Positions 10,593 to 20,424 are shown, counted from the first letter of the stretch. The stretch: DNA of 64,000 nucleotides from Ww85 sp963745765 (GCA_963745765.1 CAVUYQ010000001.1:62001-126000), one strand, 5' to 3'. Notes: generated by a model not told the origin, from the sequence alone. Translations and numbers: made by a program.

Positions 10593-11993
10593 ATGTTTGG
10601 CAACCAGAAAAAAAAGGAAAAGGTTCTGATACTTGGTCTCGGCGGTGTCGGATTTTTTTTGGCAAATCGTCTCCAGCATGAAGAATATGAGGTCTCGGCC
10701 ATCGAGCCGAATGATGATCGGCTGCGACTGGCCGATGAAATTCTCGACATTCGGCTGATCAAAGGCGAGGCCATGGATATCGGCTGCTGGCGTGAGGCGG
10801 ACGCTGAAAAGATGGCAATCGCCATTGCCGTTACCGATAATGATGCTGTTAACATGATGGCGGCACAGATTGCCGATGGTTTTGGTATTCCAAGCAAAAT
10901 TGCTCGCGTACGTTCATTGCAGTTTGGCTCGGCAGGTTCGCTTCTCAGTGCGGAGGATCTGAAAGTTGATCTTCTGATACATCCTGAAGAGTTTGTCTCC
11001 CAGGAAATCGTCAGAATGATAAAACTCCGGGATGGCAATGAGGTTATCGATATCGCCCGGGGGCAGATTCAGCTCCTGGCTGCAAGAGTGACTCCCGATT
11101 CAGTGCTTGCCGGCAAACAACTCAGGGATATCACGCTGGAATTCAGCGATTTCTCCTTCCGTGTTGTGGCCATTGCCCGGGGAATAACGACCATCATACC
11201 GAGTGGCAATATCGAAATTCTGCCACATGACCAGATATTCGTCATGGCCGGCAGCTCCAACCTCCCGAAACTGATGAGAATGGCAGGCGTATCGCAGGGG
11301 CGTCGGCAGCGGGTTATGATTGTCGGTGGCGGGTTGGTCGGAAGTCGGGTAGCCGAGTTGCTGCAGAAGTCGGTTGAGGTCAAGCTGGTTGAGTCAAATG
11401 GCGATCGGGCAAAAGAACTGAGCGACCTGCTGCCCCATGTTGAGGTTCTTCATGGGGATGGTTCAAAGGCCGGTGTGCTGAACCTCGCCGGTGTCCAGGA
11501 GGTGGATACCTTCATTTCCGTTACCGCCGATAATGAAACCAATATCATGAGTTCTCTGCTTGCCAAGAACCTGATGAAGAAAGCACATGGTCTGCATGGA
11601 GCAAACGACAGGACCATTGCGCTGGTAAACAAGGCTGATTACCAGGTACTTGCCGCCACTATCGGTCTTGATATTGCCCTGAACCAAAAGTCCATGGCTG
11701 CTAATGTCATCATGGAATACATCAGGAGAAGTGAACTGTTCACCGTTGCCCACCTGCACGGATTTGATACCGATGTGGTTGAACTTGTCGCCGCTCCGGA
11801 CTCACCGATCACCAGAAAACCGCTCTCCAGACTTGATTCGAGCTATCATGGCAAGATACTGGTGGGAGCGGTACAGAGGAATGATCACTGGTACATTGCT
11901 GTTGGTGACACCCACGTCAGGGCGCATGAACGGGCAATTGTCATCTGTCAGCCGATGCAGCTCAGGGAAATAAGGAAACTGTTTTCCGTTTGA
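10593..11993 (+). CDS. trkA: TrkA, NAD-binding regulatory subunit of Trk potassium uptake
   Basis: Peripheral cytoplasmic subunit that gates the TrkH K+ channel in response to NAD(H)/nucleotides. 466 aa, the usual length (about 458). Two tandem RCK halves: RCK-N 1 with GLGGVG at residues 15-20 and an acidic end of beta-2 (IEPNDDRL), TrkA-C 1 (about 140-220), RCK-N 2 beginning MIVGGGLVGSRVAE (about 240), and TrkA-C 2 (about 370-455). The partner gene trkH lies immediately downstream but on the opposite strand, tail to tail, with 27 bp between stops. This is unusual for functional partners, which are commonly in one operon. Confidence 0.95.
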   Translation: MFGNQKKKEKVLILGLGGVGFFLANRLQHEEYEVSAIEPNDDRLRLADEILDIRLIKGEAMDIGCWREADAEKMAIAIAVTDNDAVNMMAAQIADGFGIPSKIARVRSLQFGSAGSLLSAEDLKVDLLIHPEEFVSQEIVRMIKLRDGNEVIDIARGQIQLLAARVTPDSVLAGKQLRDITLEFSDFSFRVVAIARGITTIIPSGNIEILPHDQIFVMAGSSNLPKLMRMAGVSQGRRQRVMIVGGGLVGSRVAELLQKSVEVKLVESNGDRAKELSDLLPHVEVLHGDGSKAGVLNLAGVQEVDTFISVTADNETNIMSSLLAKNLMKKAHGLHGANDRTIALVNKADYQVLAATIGLDIALNQKSMAANVIMEYIRRSELFTVAHLHGFDTDVVELVAAPDSPITRKPLSRLDSSYHGKILVGAVQRNDHWYIAVGDTHVRAHERAIVICQPMQLREIRKLFSV

Positions 11994-12020
11994 AAGCCTG
12001 TTCCCCGGATTTCTTCCCGC

Positions 12021-13553
12021 TTATTTTCTCCAGAATGCCGGCATAAAGAGAACCAGTGCCGAAAACATTTCCAGCCTGCCGACCAGCATATTCCAGGATA
12101 AGAACCATTTGCCGAAGTCTGAGATAAAGGCGAAGTTATGGGCGGGTCCGACCTGACCGAAACCGGGACCGATATTCATCAAGGCGGCAATCACGGAGCT
12201 CATGGCGCTCAGATAGTCCATATCGTCAGAGAGGACCATGACACAGCCGCCGGCCAGCACCATGAAAATGTTGACGATGAAATAGCAGATGGCGAGATCG
12301 ATAACCGCCTGATCGACAGGGCGACGGTTAAGCCTGATTGAGATAACTGAAAGTGGCTGGATATAGATTTTTTTGATCGCAGCGTAGATGTATTTGCAAA
12401 TGATCACGTAGTGAACGACCTTGATACCGCTTGTTGTGGATCCGGCACAGGCTCCGATAAAACAGACAGCAAATAAAAACATCAGGGCCACCTGGGGCCA
12501 GAGTTCATAGTCAGCCGTTGTGAACCCTGTGGTGGTCAATATCGAGACAACCTGGAAACTCGCGTACCTGAGTGCATCCGTAAAGCTGGGATAAGTCCCG
12601 CTGTACCATAAGTTCAACGTTACCACTCCGCAGAAAAACAGGGTGAAACCGAGGTACCAGCGAAACTCCGTATTTATTTTCAGTCCACTGAAGTTACCCC
12701 GCACCATCTGGAAAAAGAGCACGAAGGTCATGCCGCCAAGGAACATGAAGAGGATAACGACCCAGTCAATATAAGCGCTGGCATAGGCGCCGATACTTGC
12801 ATTTTTTACTGAATAGCCCGATGTTGATACGGTCCCGAACGAGGTGCAGAGCGCGTCAAAGAGTTCCATGTTGCCAAACATCAGCAAGGCAGTTTCAATA
12901 AGGTTTAAAGCCAGATAAATTGACCAGAGCCAGATCATGGCATCCCGGTTCCTGGCAACAAATTTCTCACGGGTGATCACCTGGCCTGGGCTGGATTCCG
13001 CCCTGAAAATCCGCAAACCGCCCACGCCATGCGGCAGAAAAATGATGGTCAGGGTCAAAAATCCCATACCGCCAAGCAGGTGCGTCTGACTCCGCCAGAA
13101 TAGCAGGCCGTGGGGTACTGCCTCGATGTCATTAAGGGTCGTTGCGCCGGTGGTGGTATACCCAGACATCATTTCAAAGAAGGCATCAGTAAAGGAAGGA
13201 ATAGCGCCATGGATGAGAAAGGGAAGAGTCGATAGAGCCGAAATCAATATCCAGCCAAAAGTGGCAATAGACAGGCCCTCCCTGATCCCGAGATCATCAA
13301 AGGTGCGAAAGAAGCGGCGCACCATGAAACCGAGAATGCTTATCGAGGTTGCCGAGATAAGAAAGGCGTTGAGGTCGTCCTCCTGGTAGATCAGCGAGCA
13401 GACAATCGGCAGGACCATGGACAGGCCGGTGACCAGCATGAGTGTGCCAAGCACATATCCTATCGGAGCAATTTTCACCGGCGGTCTGTCCTGGAAAAAT
13501 GTTGTATTATAAGGTGCTTGAAATTTATATGAAACGGACTCAAGTATACGCAA
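12021..13553 (-). CDS. trkH: TrkH family potassium uptake membrane subunit
   Basis: Integral membrane K+ translocating subunit. 510 aa with four pore-loop repeats; the selectivity-loop regions are visible as SGYTTTGATT, GTVSTSGYSV, TTTGFTTADY and NIGPGFGQVGP. Multiple hydrophobic segments begin at about residue 32 (VLGTLMLVTGLSMVLPIVCS). The first 30 residues are longer than in many relatives, so translation may start a little later. It is convergent with trkA, which encodes the gating subunit, so the two need separate promoters; the trkH promoter should lie in the 13.55-13.95 kb gap. Confidence 0.93.
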   Translation of the reverse strand: MRILESVSYKFQAPYNTTFFQDRPPVKIAPIGYVLGTLMLVTGLSMVLPIVCSLIYQEDDLNAFLISATSISILGFMVRRFFRTFDDLGIREGLSIATFGWILISALSTLPFLIHGAIPSFTDAFFEMMSGYTTTGATTLNDIEAVPHGLLFWRSQTHLLGGMGFLTLTIIFLPHGVGGLRIFRAESSPGQVITREKFVARNRDAMIWLWSIYLALNLIETALLMFGNMELFDALCTSFGTVSTSGYSVKNASIGAYASAYIDWVVILFMFLGGMTFVLFFQMVRGNFSGLKINTEFRWYLGFTLFFCGVVTLNLWYSGTYPSFTDALRYASFQVVSILTTTGFTTADYELWPQVALMFLFAVCFIGACAGSTTSGIKVVHYVIICKYIYAAIKKIYIQPLSVISIRLNRRPVDQAVIDLAICYFIVNIFMVLAGGCVMVLSDDMDYLSAMSSVIAALMNIGPGFGQVGPAHNFAFISDFGKWFLSWNMLVGRLEMFSALVLFMPAFWRK

Positions 13554-13950
13554 TGCTTCAGTTCATGGCAAGGTGGAAGATCTGCCGGTCATGATCAAAT
13601 GAGAGAACAAGTGCTTACCGGTTTCATGGTGATATTCTGGTTTAGCCTGACGTTCACACGTTGAGAGAGCCTCTTCGAAAGGTCTGGTCAACGGGCTGAA
13701 AAGAAAGAAACGGTCAGCACTCCGGGATAAATTGCTGCGAGAAAAGAACGGAACCTTGTTCATTGGTTAATTGGTTGTTAGTTTTATCCGGTGACAACTT
13801 CGGGTGGTATAAAATTCCGAAAATCATTTGGCTTGCAATGAAGCCCGGTTTTCTCTATATCCTCTGCTTGTTCTTTCAGGTTCCGGATGGAGAGTAGGTA
13901 CGTCACTTTCCTCTGGATATTTCCCGGTAAACAATGAGAAAGGATACTAC
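13554..13950. other. Divergent intergenic region between trkH and the CaCA exchanger
   Basis: About 400 bases that should carry the trkH promoter (minus) and the exchanger promoter (plus). An open minus frame at 13563-13763 has no recognisable family signature and no clear RBS, so it is not called as a gene. AAAGGA upstream of 13951 is the exchanger's ribosome-binding site. Confidence 0.5.
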
Positions 13951-15019
13951 ATGAACCACAGCATCTGGCAGTGGCTGGGCAATGAAGCTATGCTGCAGCA
14001 GGCCCTGATGGACTATTCTAACCGGCATACTCCTGGTGATTATCGTTGTCTGTATCAGCCTCCTTTCTTTCGGGGCAGACTGGATGATTGAAGGGGTTGT
14101 GGAACTGGCCAGGCGGACCGGACTGCCAAAAATCGTCATCGGAGCCACCGTCGTTTCTCTCGGCACAACCATGCCCGAGGCCTTTGTCTCGGTAATGGCT
14201 GCCTATATGGGTGATCCGGGGCTGGCGCTCGGCAACGGGGTTGGTTCGATCATTGCCGACACCGGCCTGATCTTTGGTTTAACCTGTATTCTCGCGACTG
14301 TGCCGGTTAATCGTTATATTCTCAATCGCACCGGCTGGGTGCAATTGGGTGCTGCCTTACTTCTTGTTGTTCTCGCCATTATTGCGCTGTTCAATGCACC
14401 TCCCGACCAGGGCCCGACGCTTGAACGCTGGGTTGGCTACCTGTTGTTGAGCCTGCTGTGTCTCTATCTCTATATGACCTACCGCTGGGCCAAGGCCGGT
14501 GACGGGCATATCATACCGGAAATTGACAATGCTCAGGAAGCATCGAGAACGCTCGTCCTTATCTGGGTGCTGATACTCGGGGGGCTGGCACTCGTCATCC
14601 TTGGCGCGCGGATTTTGATTCCAAGTGCATCGGAAATTGCCGTTCGCTTCGGCGTGCCGGATGACGTGATTGCGGCCACCATGGTTGCCTTCGGAACATC
14701 ACTGCCTGAGTTGATTACGGCAATTTCCGCGATACGCAAGGGGCACCCGGAAATAACCGTGGGCAATATTGTCGGTGCCGATGTCCTGAACTGCCTCTTT
14801 GTTATTGGAGCATCGGCCGTTGCTGCGCCTCTGCAGATCCCCGCCAATTTTTATTACTTCCACTTTCCGGCGATGCTGCTGATCCTTATCTCGTTCAGGG
14901 TCTTTATTTCAATGAACCGCTCTGGTTTCTTCAGACGCTGGCAGGGAGTCTGGCTGATCACTATGTACGGAGTATATGTTTTCCAGCAATACGCCTTTCA
15001 TCCGGGGAGCCTGCCTTAA
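13951..15019 (+). CDS. Calcium/sodium antiporter (CaCA family, YrbG-like), one frameshift near the N-terminus
   Basis: Inner-membrane cation/Ca2+ exchanger. Two homologous five-helix halves carry the family alpha-repeats: VVSLGTTMPEAFVSVMAAY in half 1 and MVAFGTSLPELITAISAIRK in half 2, followed by GNIVGADVLNCLFVIG. I place the start at 13951 because AAAGGA sits 6 bases upstream and the frame reads MNHSIWQWLGNEAMLQQALM; after a one-base shift near 14017 it continues ILTGILLVIIVVCISLLSFG into the main frame. Reconstructed length is about 355 aa, fitting the family (about 320-360). Without the shift the protein would lack its first helix. The exact transported cations cannot be read from sequence. 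Confidence 0.88.
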
Positions 15020-15063
15020 CGCAAAGGGCACTGCTACACGGTTCCGGCAGGCGTGGTCCGGCG

Positions 15064-15510
15064 CTATGCTTTCTGCACCAGCCAGAGACTGACAATCAAC
15101 CCGGCACTGCCAAGCAGTCGCATCATGGTGGCGGGATGCCTGGGCAGGCCGAACAGACCGAAATGGTCAAACAGGACCGATACCAGTACCTGGCCGACTA
15201 CGGCAGCTACGAGGGTATTGGCGATACCGATTCTCGGTGCGAGCATCAAGATGGTGGTGACGAAGATTACCCCATAGATTCCACCGGTAAAATTGATTGC
15301 AGGGGTAGCTTTGAGCGCCGCTATTGTCGGCATCTCCGGTCTGAAAATGGCCAGGAATAAGCAGATCGCCAGCAATGCACCGAAAAACGAGATAAATGTT
15401 GCCTGCATAGGATGGTTCAGGCTTTTTCCAAGCTGTGCATTGATGGCTCCCTGGATCGGCAGCAGTCCGCCGGCACAGATTCCGGCCAAAAGGAGCAATA
15501 CGTGTTTCAT
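15064..15510 (-). CDS. DUF606/YdcZ family small membrane transporter
   Basis: 148-aa protein with about five hydrophobic helices, related to half of a drug/metabolite transporter (DMT superfamily, EamA-like). Family features: an N-terminal helix followed by GGLLPIQGAINAQLGKSLN (the PIQGAINAQLG block is typical of DUF606) and a second block RIGIANTLVAAVVGQVLVSV. Its substrate is unknown; related proteins usually act as homo- or heterodimers. It stands alone, convergent with the CaCA exchanger (45-bp gap). Confidence 0.85.
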   Translation of the reverse strand: MKHVLLLLAGICAGGLLPIQGAINAQLGKSLNHPMQATFISFFGALLAICLFLAIFRPEMPTIAALKATPAINFTGGIYGVIFVTTILMLAPRIGIANTLVAAVVGQVLVSVLFDHFGLFGLPRHPATMMRLLGSAGLIVSLWLVQKA

Positions 15511-15618
15511 TAGCAGGGCCTATTTATTTAAAAGGAGATTTCTTTGATTTGTTCATAGCTTAATGATGATAAAAACGATTCACCTGGGGATCTGATTTGT
15601 CTCTTTCCATAAAAAGGT

Positions 15619-16749
15619 TCAGTCGTCATTCTCAAGGGCAGGGTCCTTCCGTTCGCTTACCCCGGGAGTAACTTTGTCAGCTCTGAAAATCAGCTCGACG
15701 TCCGGAAGATATTCACTGAAAGCATCTCCATAGATTTCCCATATGGTGATAAACAGCGCAGCGATGATCGGTCCTATGATAATGCCGAGGATGCCGAACA
15801 TGGAAATACCGCCCAGGGTTGAGAAGAGAACAAAAATGTCGTGCATTTCAGTATCTTTTCCGACGAGTCTCGGTCTGACCACGTTGTCAAGGTTCCCGGC
15901 GACAAGACCGCAGAACACAGCAAGAATCACGACTCCCTGGATGTTCCCCAGAACAGCAAGAATAACCAGGGCCGGCCCCCAGACAATAGCGGTACCAAAA
16001 GCGGGTATGACAGAGGTCACCGCCATGACCGTTGCCCAGAATACCGGTCCCTGTATTCCGGCAAGGGCAAAGGCCAGGCCGCAGATTGATCCCTGCATCA
16101 GTCCGATAATCAGGGTACCCTTGATCGTCGCCCGGGCAACGGAGGTAAAGCGCAGGAGCAGCCGCTGCTCTTCCTTGTCCTTGAGCGGCAGGAAATAAAG
16201 GATTTTCTCGAGCAGCACATCCCCCATTGTCAGAAAATAGAACATCACATAGAGCATGATGATTGAGCCAAATACCGCACTTACGGTCAGTCTTGTTACC
16301 GAAGAGAGTGAATTGATAAGGAAATTGGAAACGATTCCGACAATCTCACCGGCCCGTCCCAGTATAAAGTCACGGTATGGCAGAATTTCCTGGTAATAGG
16401 GGAGCTTCTCCAGGTAAAGGCTCATGGCCGTGGGCTCATGCATGAGATTCTGGACAAACGGGGTAACCGACTGACCGACACTTATCGCCTGGGCAACCAC
16501 GATGCCGATGAGGATAGACAGGGGACCAAGTACCAGGAAGACAACACCAAGAATGGTCAGCATTGAGGCCAGACGCTCTTTCCCGCCAATCTTCACTGTC
16601 AGCCAGGCATGCAAGGGGCTCAGCATGGCCGAAAACAGACCGGCCATAAAGAGCGGCATGAGGAATTGATGAATCATGCTGAGAAAAATGACAGAGATAA
16701 ACAGGACCAGAGCGAGCAGTACCAGTTTGTTGACAGCTTCGGGTTTCAT
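15619..16749 (-). CDS. AI-2E (PerM) family transporter
   Basis: 376-aa polytopic membrane protein of the AI-2E/PerM family, whose members are implicated in export of autoinducer-2, Na+ or other solutes; the function of this one is not predictable. About eight hydrophobic segments are visible, with the conserved region GLMQGSICGLAFALAGIQGP (about 215-235) and the C-terminal block GPIIAALFITIWEIY. The C-terminus is charged and soluble (ERKDPALENDD). The gene is intact. The DUF606 gene follows 108 bases downstream on the same strand. Confidence 0.9.
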   Translation of the reverse strand: MKPEAVNKLVLLALVLFISVIFLSMIHQFLMPLFMAGLFSAMLSPLHAWLTVKIGGKERLASMLTILGVVFLVLGPLSILIGIVVAQAISVGQSVTPFVQNLMHEPTAMSLYLEKLPYYQEILPYRDFILGRAGEIVGIVSNFLINSLSSVTRLTVSAVFGSIIMLYVMFYFLTMGDVLLEKILYFLPLKDKEEQRLLLRFTSVARATIKGTLIIGLMQGSICGLAFALAGIQGPVFWATVMAVTSVIPAFGTAIVWGPALVILAVLGNIQGVVILAVFCGLVAGNLDNVVRPRLVGKDTEMHDIFVLFSTLGGISMFGILGIIIGPIIAALFITIWEIYGDAFSEYLPDVELIFRADKVTPGVSERKDPALENDD

Positions 16750-16861
16750 TGCCGTACCATTTCCAAGTGAAGAATTTATTCTACCATTTCAAGGTAATAA
16801 CTCGTCTGACATTTATGAAGCGCGGTTCGCCCGGTCCATATGCATTTGTCTTGTGATTACG

Positions 16862-17347
16862 TTATATCTGCTCGAAGCGATTCTTCTGCAGATTTTTCCT
16901 CACATGCATGCAGTCGAACACGGTGCCGTTCATGCTGATATAGACACCATGCGGCAATGTTTGCACAGCAGTCATGCTGCCGCCAATATTAAACAGAGCG
17001 TCGCTTGTGGTAAAGAGCGCCGGTTCAAGGGAGCCTGTCAGAACGATGGTTTTACCGGTGACCGGACGAAGGAAGCGGGCTGTTTGAACCATGGTGTCAG
17101 TGCCGTGGGTAATGATGATGCGCTCTTCGTCCGCTTTTATAACAGCCTCCCGTATGATCCTGCGGTCATCATCGGTGAGCTCGAGGCTGTCCTTGCGCAT
17201 CAGCGACTCTGTCCGGTAACTGATGTTCAGGTTCAGCCCGGAAAGTAAATGAGCAATGATCGGGGGACCGACTTCGTAGGTGCTTTTGGCATCAAAATAA
17301 ATCTTGTCGATTGTTCCGCCTGTGGTCAGAATCAGTATTGTTTCCAT
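16862..17347 (-). CDS. Single-domain asparaginase-like protein
   Basis: 161 aa, corresponding only to the N-terminal Rossmann-like domain of type I/II L-asparaginases (usually 320-350 aa). The first catalytic-threonine motif TGGTIDK (residues 8-14) and the second-triad region THGTDTM (about 79-85) are both present, as is the following VLTGSLEPALF. The C-terminal domain is absent, and the frame ends naturally at QKNRFEQI with no sign of disruption. Such short asparaginase/glutaminase-family proteins occur in other proteobacteria; whether they are hydrolases is unclear. It stands alone, with a 219-bp divergent gap to the flavodoxin gene. Confidence 0.85.
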   Translation of the reverse strand: METILILTTGGTIDKIYFDAKSTYEVGPPIIAHLLSGLNLNISYRTESLMRKDSLELTDDDRRIIREAVIKADEERIIITHGTDTMVQTARFLRPVTGKTIVLTGSLEPALFTTSDALFNIGGSMTAVQTLPHGVYISMNGTVFDCMHVRKNLQKNRFEQI

Positions 17348-17566
17348 GAGGTATTTTGGGTGGAATGAACGATAATCTCCTGCGCCGGCTAAAAGAGACA
17401 GGATGTTAAACTTCTGACTGTCTAAAAGAATTGTAACGCTCTTTTATCCATGTTTATATAATCCATTCAAGATCAAAGTGATGTTTTTTTTGCGCTTCTC
17501 TCGCAAATGCTTGAGAAGGCTCTGGTGATTCATTTGACCCGCACTGGCGTGTGAAGGAGAAAAATT

Positions 17567-18142
17567 ATGAAAGTTGTCGCGTTTTGCGGTAGTGCCCGGA
17601 AAAAAGGCAATACCGCCCTGCTTTTACATACGGTTCTTGAACCACTGCAGGAAGCCGGTATGGAGACGGAACTGGTGGAACTTGCCGGTACGAACCCCAG
17701 GGGCTGCCTGGGCTGTTTTGTCTGCTTCGAGAAGAAGGATGGCAGTTGTGTCATCAAGGATGATATTGTTAATGAATGTATTGAGAAAATGATCTCAGCA
17801 GACGGTATTCTTCTTGGCTCGCCGACTTATTTTGCCGACGTGTCAACGGAAATGAAGGCCCTCATCGATCGATCAGGCATGGTAGGCCGGGCAAATGGCG
17901 ACCTCTACAAACGCAAACCGGGAGCGTCGGTGGTTGCGGTGCGCCGGGCCGGCGGCATTCATGCCTTTGACTCGATGAATCATTTTTTCCTCATCGGTCA
18001 GATGATTGTGGTCGGGTCAAGTTACTGGAATATCGGTATCGGCCGGGAAAAAGGAGAGGTTGCCGGCGATGAAGAGGGGATGAAAACCATGCGTCAGCTT
18101 GGCGAAAACATGGCCTGGTTGCTGAAAAAGTTGCACCCCTAG
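17567..18142 (+). CDS. Flavodoxin-fold NADPH-dependent FMN reductase / iron-sulfur-flavoprotein-like
   Basis: 191 aa, flavodoxin-like fold. The N-terminal FMN phosphate loop reads FCGSARKKGNTALLL (residues 5-19). A cysteine-containing segment GCLGCFVCFEKKDGSCVIKD (about 46-65) resembles the compact Cys motif of archaeal/anaerobe iron-sulfur flavoproteins and suggests a bound cluster or redox thiols. GSPTYFADVSTEMKALIDR is the typical second FMN-contact region. AAGGAG precedes the ATG. The NtrC-type regulator starts 15 bp downstream, so the two are likely co-transcribed, but no regulatory link is proven. Confidence 0.88.
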   Translation: MKVVAFCGSARKKGNTALLLHTVLEPLQEAGMETELVELAGTNPRGCLGCFVCFEKKDGSCVIKDDIVNECIEKMISADGILLGSPTYFADVSTEMKALIDRSGMVGRANGDLYKRKPGASVVAVRRAGGIHAFDSMNHFFLIGQMIVVGSSYWNIGIGREKGEVAGDEEGMKTMRQLGENMAWLLKKLHP

Positions 18143-18157
18143 GCAAGCAGGAGCGGC

Positions 18158-19520
18158 ATGGCTGCAAAAGACAAACAGGTGACGATTCTCGTTGTTGATG
18201 ATGAACAGGTGCATCGCTTCACCCTCTGCTCCCTGCTCAGGGAATGGGGGTGGCGTTGCGTTGAGGCGGATGACGGCGATACGGCCGTGAAGGCCGTTCA
18301 GGATAACATTTACGATGCGGTGCTGATGGATGTGCGCATGGCCCGGATGAGCGGACGCGAAGCCTTTGAGCATATCCGTCGCATTAATCCGGCCCTCCCG
18401 GTCATTATCATGACGGCCTATTCTTCGGTTGATGACGCGGTTGAGGTCATCAAGCAGGGGGCCCATGATTATCTGACCAAGCCTCTTGATTTTGACCGAT
18501 TGCGCCTGACCCTTGAGCGCGCCCTTGATCATCGTCAGGTAGAAGAAAAGAAACTGCAAAAAAGCCTTGAACAACCACTGCTTGAAACGCGTATCCTCGG
18601 AAAGTCAGCCGCTATCGTTGAATTACTTGAGACGATCTCTTACGTTGCCCCGACGGAAGCCACCGTTCTGATAACGGGAGAATCGGGTACCGGTAAAGAA
18701 CTTGTTGCAGAGACGCTGCATATGAATAGTGAACGCAAGCAGGGTCCGTTTATCAAAGTTAATTGTGCAGCACTGGCCGAGGGGTTGCTGGAATCGGAAC
18801 TGTTCGGACATGAGAAAGGTGCCTTTACCGGAGCCGATCGCCAGAGAGATGGAAAATTCGTCCAGGCCGACGGCGGTACCCTTTTCCTGGACGAAATTGG
18901 TGAGACGACCCCGGCTATGCAGGTGAAACTCCTGCGTGTACTGCAGGAAAAAGAATTGCAGCGAGTCGGCGGGGATGCGGTTGTGCCGGTTAATGTCCGC
19001 GTTAGTCGCAGCGACAAACAGAAATCTTGAAGAAGAAGTAAAAAATGGTTCTTTCCGGGAAGATCTCTATTATCGACTCAATGTGGTCATTCTTGAAGTG
19101 CCAGCGCTCCGGCATAGATCAGGAGATATCCCGCTGCTCGTTGAACATTTTGTCAAACACTTTTCCGAGAAGAACCGCCGCACTGTCGACAGTGTAGCCG
19201 CATCTTGTATGGACCTGCTGTCTTCTTATAGATGGCCGGGTAATGTTCGTGAACTGGAAAATGCCATAGAACGCGCGGTGATCCTGATGCGGGGCGAGCA
19301 GCTCTCGGAGAAAAGTCTGCCGCTGCAGATTCAAAAGTATCGTACTGCCATGAAAAATGATAGCCGAATACGACCGGAAACACTTCAAGAAGCAGAGAAG
19401 GAATTGATACTGCAGACACTCGAAAAAACCGGCGGCAACAAGAGCGAAGCATCGCGCAGACTTGGCATTACCCGAAAAACGTTGCAGAACAAATTGCAGC
19501 GCTACGAAGACAAAGAGTAG
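18158..19520 (+). CDS. Sigma-54-dependent NtrC-family response regulator, one frameshift
   Basis: Enhancer-binding transcription activator. Receiver domain (about 8-125) with phospho-acceptor in VLMDVRMARMSG and conserved KPLDF; AAA+ domain with Walker A GESGTGKE, the sigma-54-contacting GAFTGA, and GGTLFLDEIGE; C-terminal Fis-type helix-turn-helix (GGNKSEASRRLGITRKTLQN). One extra base near 19005 shifts the frame within PVNVR/LVAATNRNLEEEV, exactly where family homology continues in the other frame, so the gene is likely intact. AGGAG precedes the ATG at 18158. No histidine kinase is adjacent, so its partner is unknown (orphan here). Length about 454 aa is normal. Confidence 0.92.
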
Positions 19521-19707
19521 CCGCACCTTTTCTCTGTCGATTGATCTTAAGGCAACAGCTTCTGCTGGGTGACTGCTCCTCCTGTTTGCTCCCGTTTCCC
19601 GACTGCTTCTCTGCCATGCACGATTCACCGTGTTTGAGAATAATTCTGAACTGAATTTATAGTATAACTAAATAGTTAAAAACGATAGTGTTTTTTTCTG
19701 CCCCGGG

Positions 19708-19736
19708 TTGACAAGGAAAAATGGGCTACTTATTGT
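19708..19736 (+). promoter_or_regulatory. Sigma-70-type promoter upstream of grpE
   Basis: Consensus -35 TTGACA (19708-19713), 17-base spacer, -10 TATTGT (19731-19736). It lies about 100 bases upstream of the grpE GTG in the 316-base gap after the response regulator. No CIRCE or sigma-32 consensus was seen, so heat-shock control is not evident here. Confidence 0.6.
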
Positions 19737-19836
19737 TGGCACAGGTTTATAAGGCTCACTGCCAGCAATGTGGCGGTGATTTACGATTTTGTCAGCTCCG
19801 GTGTATCGGTGCAGAGGTGATTTTCTGGAGGAGTGA

Positions 19837-20424
19837 GTGAGTAAGAAAAAAAGTGATGAAGAACTTCATGAAGCAGCACAGGTGACAGGGGAGGACGAAC
19901 GTTCTTTTGAAGCGATGGAACAGCTTCTTCAGGAACCTGGCATGGAGGAGCAACTTCAAGATGCTCTGGATGAAGCGGCAGATCTGCGGGACAAGGTGCT
20001 GCGAGTAGCCGCGGAGTTTGATAATTTTAAAAAACGAATGGAACGTGAACGTGCGGCAATGTTCAAATATGCCGGGGAAAATATCTTTCGTGAACTTCTG
20101 CCGGTTGTGGACAATCTTGAGCGCGCAGTGGATCAGGGTGTGATCGATGGTGTTGATGCGCAAAAGAACCTCGAATCACTTCTCGAGGGTGTTAAATTAA
20201 CCCTGAGGAGCCTGGTATCGGTACTCGAGAAATTTGAAGTAAAGCCCGTCACCGCTGTCGGAAAACCCTTTGACCCGATCATGCAGGAAGCCCTGAGTAT
20301 GGAAGCAAGCGATGTGGTTCCCGCTAATTACGTGGTCGGAGAATTTGAGAAAGGTTATTATTATAAGGATAGATTGCTCAGGGCTGCGCGCGTAATTGTC
20401 TCATCGGGAAGTCAGGATAAATGA
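19837..20424 (+). CDS. grpE: GrpE nucleotide-exchange factor
   Basis: Co-chaperone that releases ADP from DnaK. 195 aa; acidic N-terminus, long coiled-coil helix (about 45-95, with the conserved RVAAEFDNFKKRMERER) and C-terminal beta domain with the signature VVGEFEKGYYYKDRLLRAAR. The start is GTG at 19837 (MSKKKSDEEL) with GGAGGAG immediately upstream; no ATG is available in frame nearby. dnaK follows 155 bp downstream, so the pair form one chaperone cluster; dnaJ and hrcA are not in the window. Confidence 0.95.
   Translation: MSKKKSDEELHEAAQVTGEDERSFEAMEQLLQEPGMEEQLQDALDEAADLRDKVLRVAAEFDNFKKRMERERAAMFKYAGENIFRELLPVVDNLERAVDQGVIDGVDAQKNLESLLEGVKLTLRSLVSVLEKFEVKPVTAVGKPFDPIMQEALSMEASDVVPANYVVGEFEKGYYYKDRLLRAARVIVSSGSQDK

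Noticed and set aside
13563..13763. 66-codon minus-strand frame upstream of trkH
   Set aside because: Lies in the promoter gap, without RBS or family resemblance.
16676..17248. 190-codon plus-strand frame over the permease/asparaginase border
   Set aside because: Overlaps two supported minus-strand genes and lacks any domain.
17431..17462. Promoter TTGTAA/TATAAT before the flavodoxin gene
   Set aside because: The -10 is perfect but spacing is 20 bases and the -35 is poor, so I did not list it.
18158..19520. Programmed frameshifting in the NtrC regulator and other broken genes
   Set aside because: No slippery heptamer with downstream structure was apparent, and shifts of both signs occur in many unrelated genes, so error is simpler.
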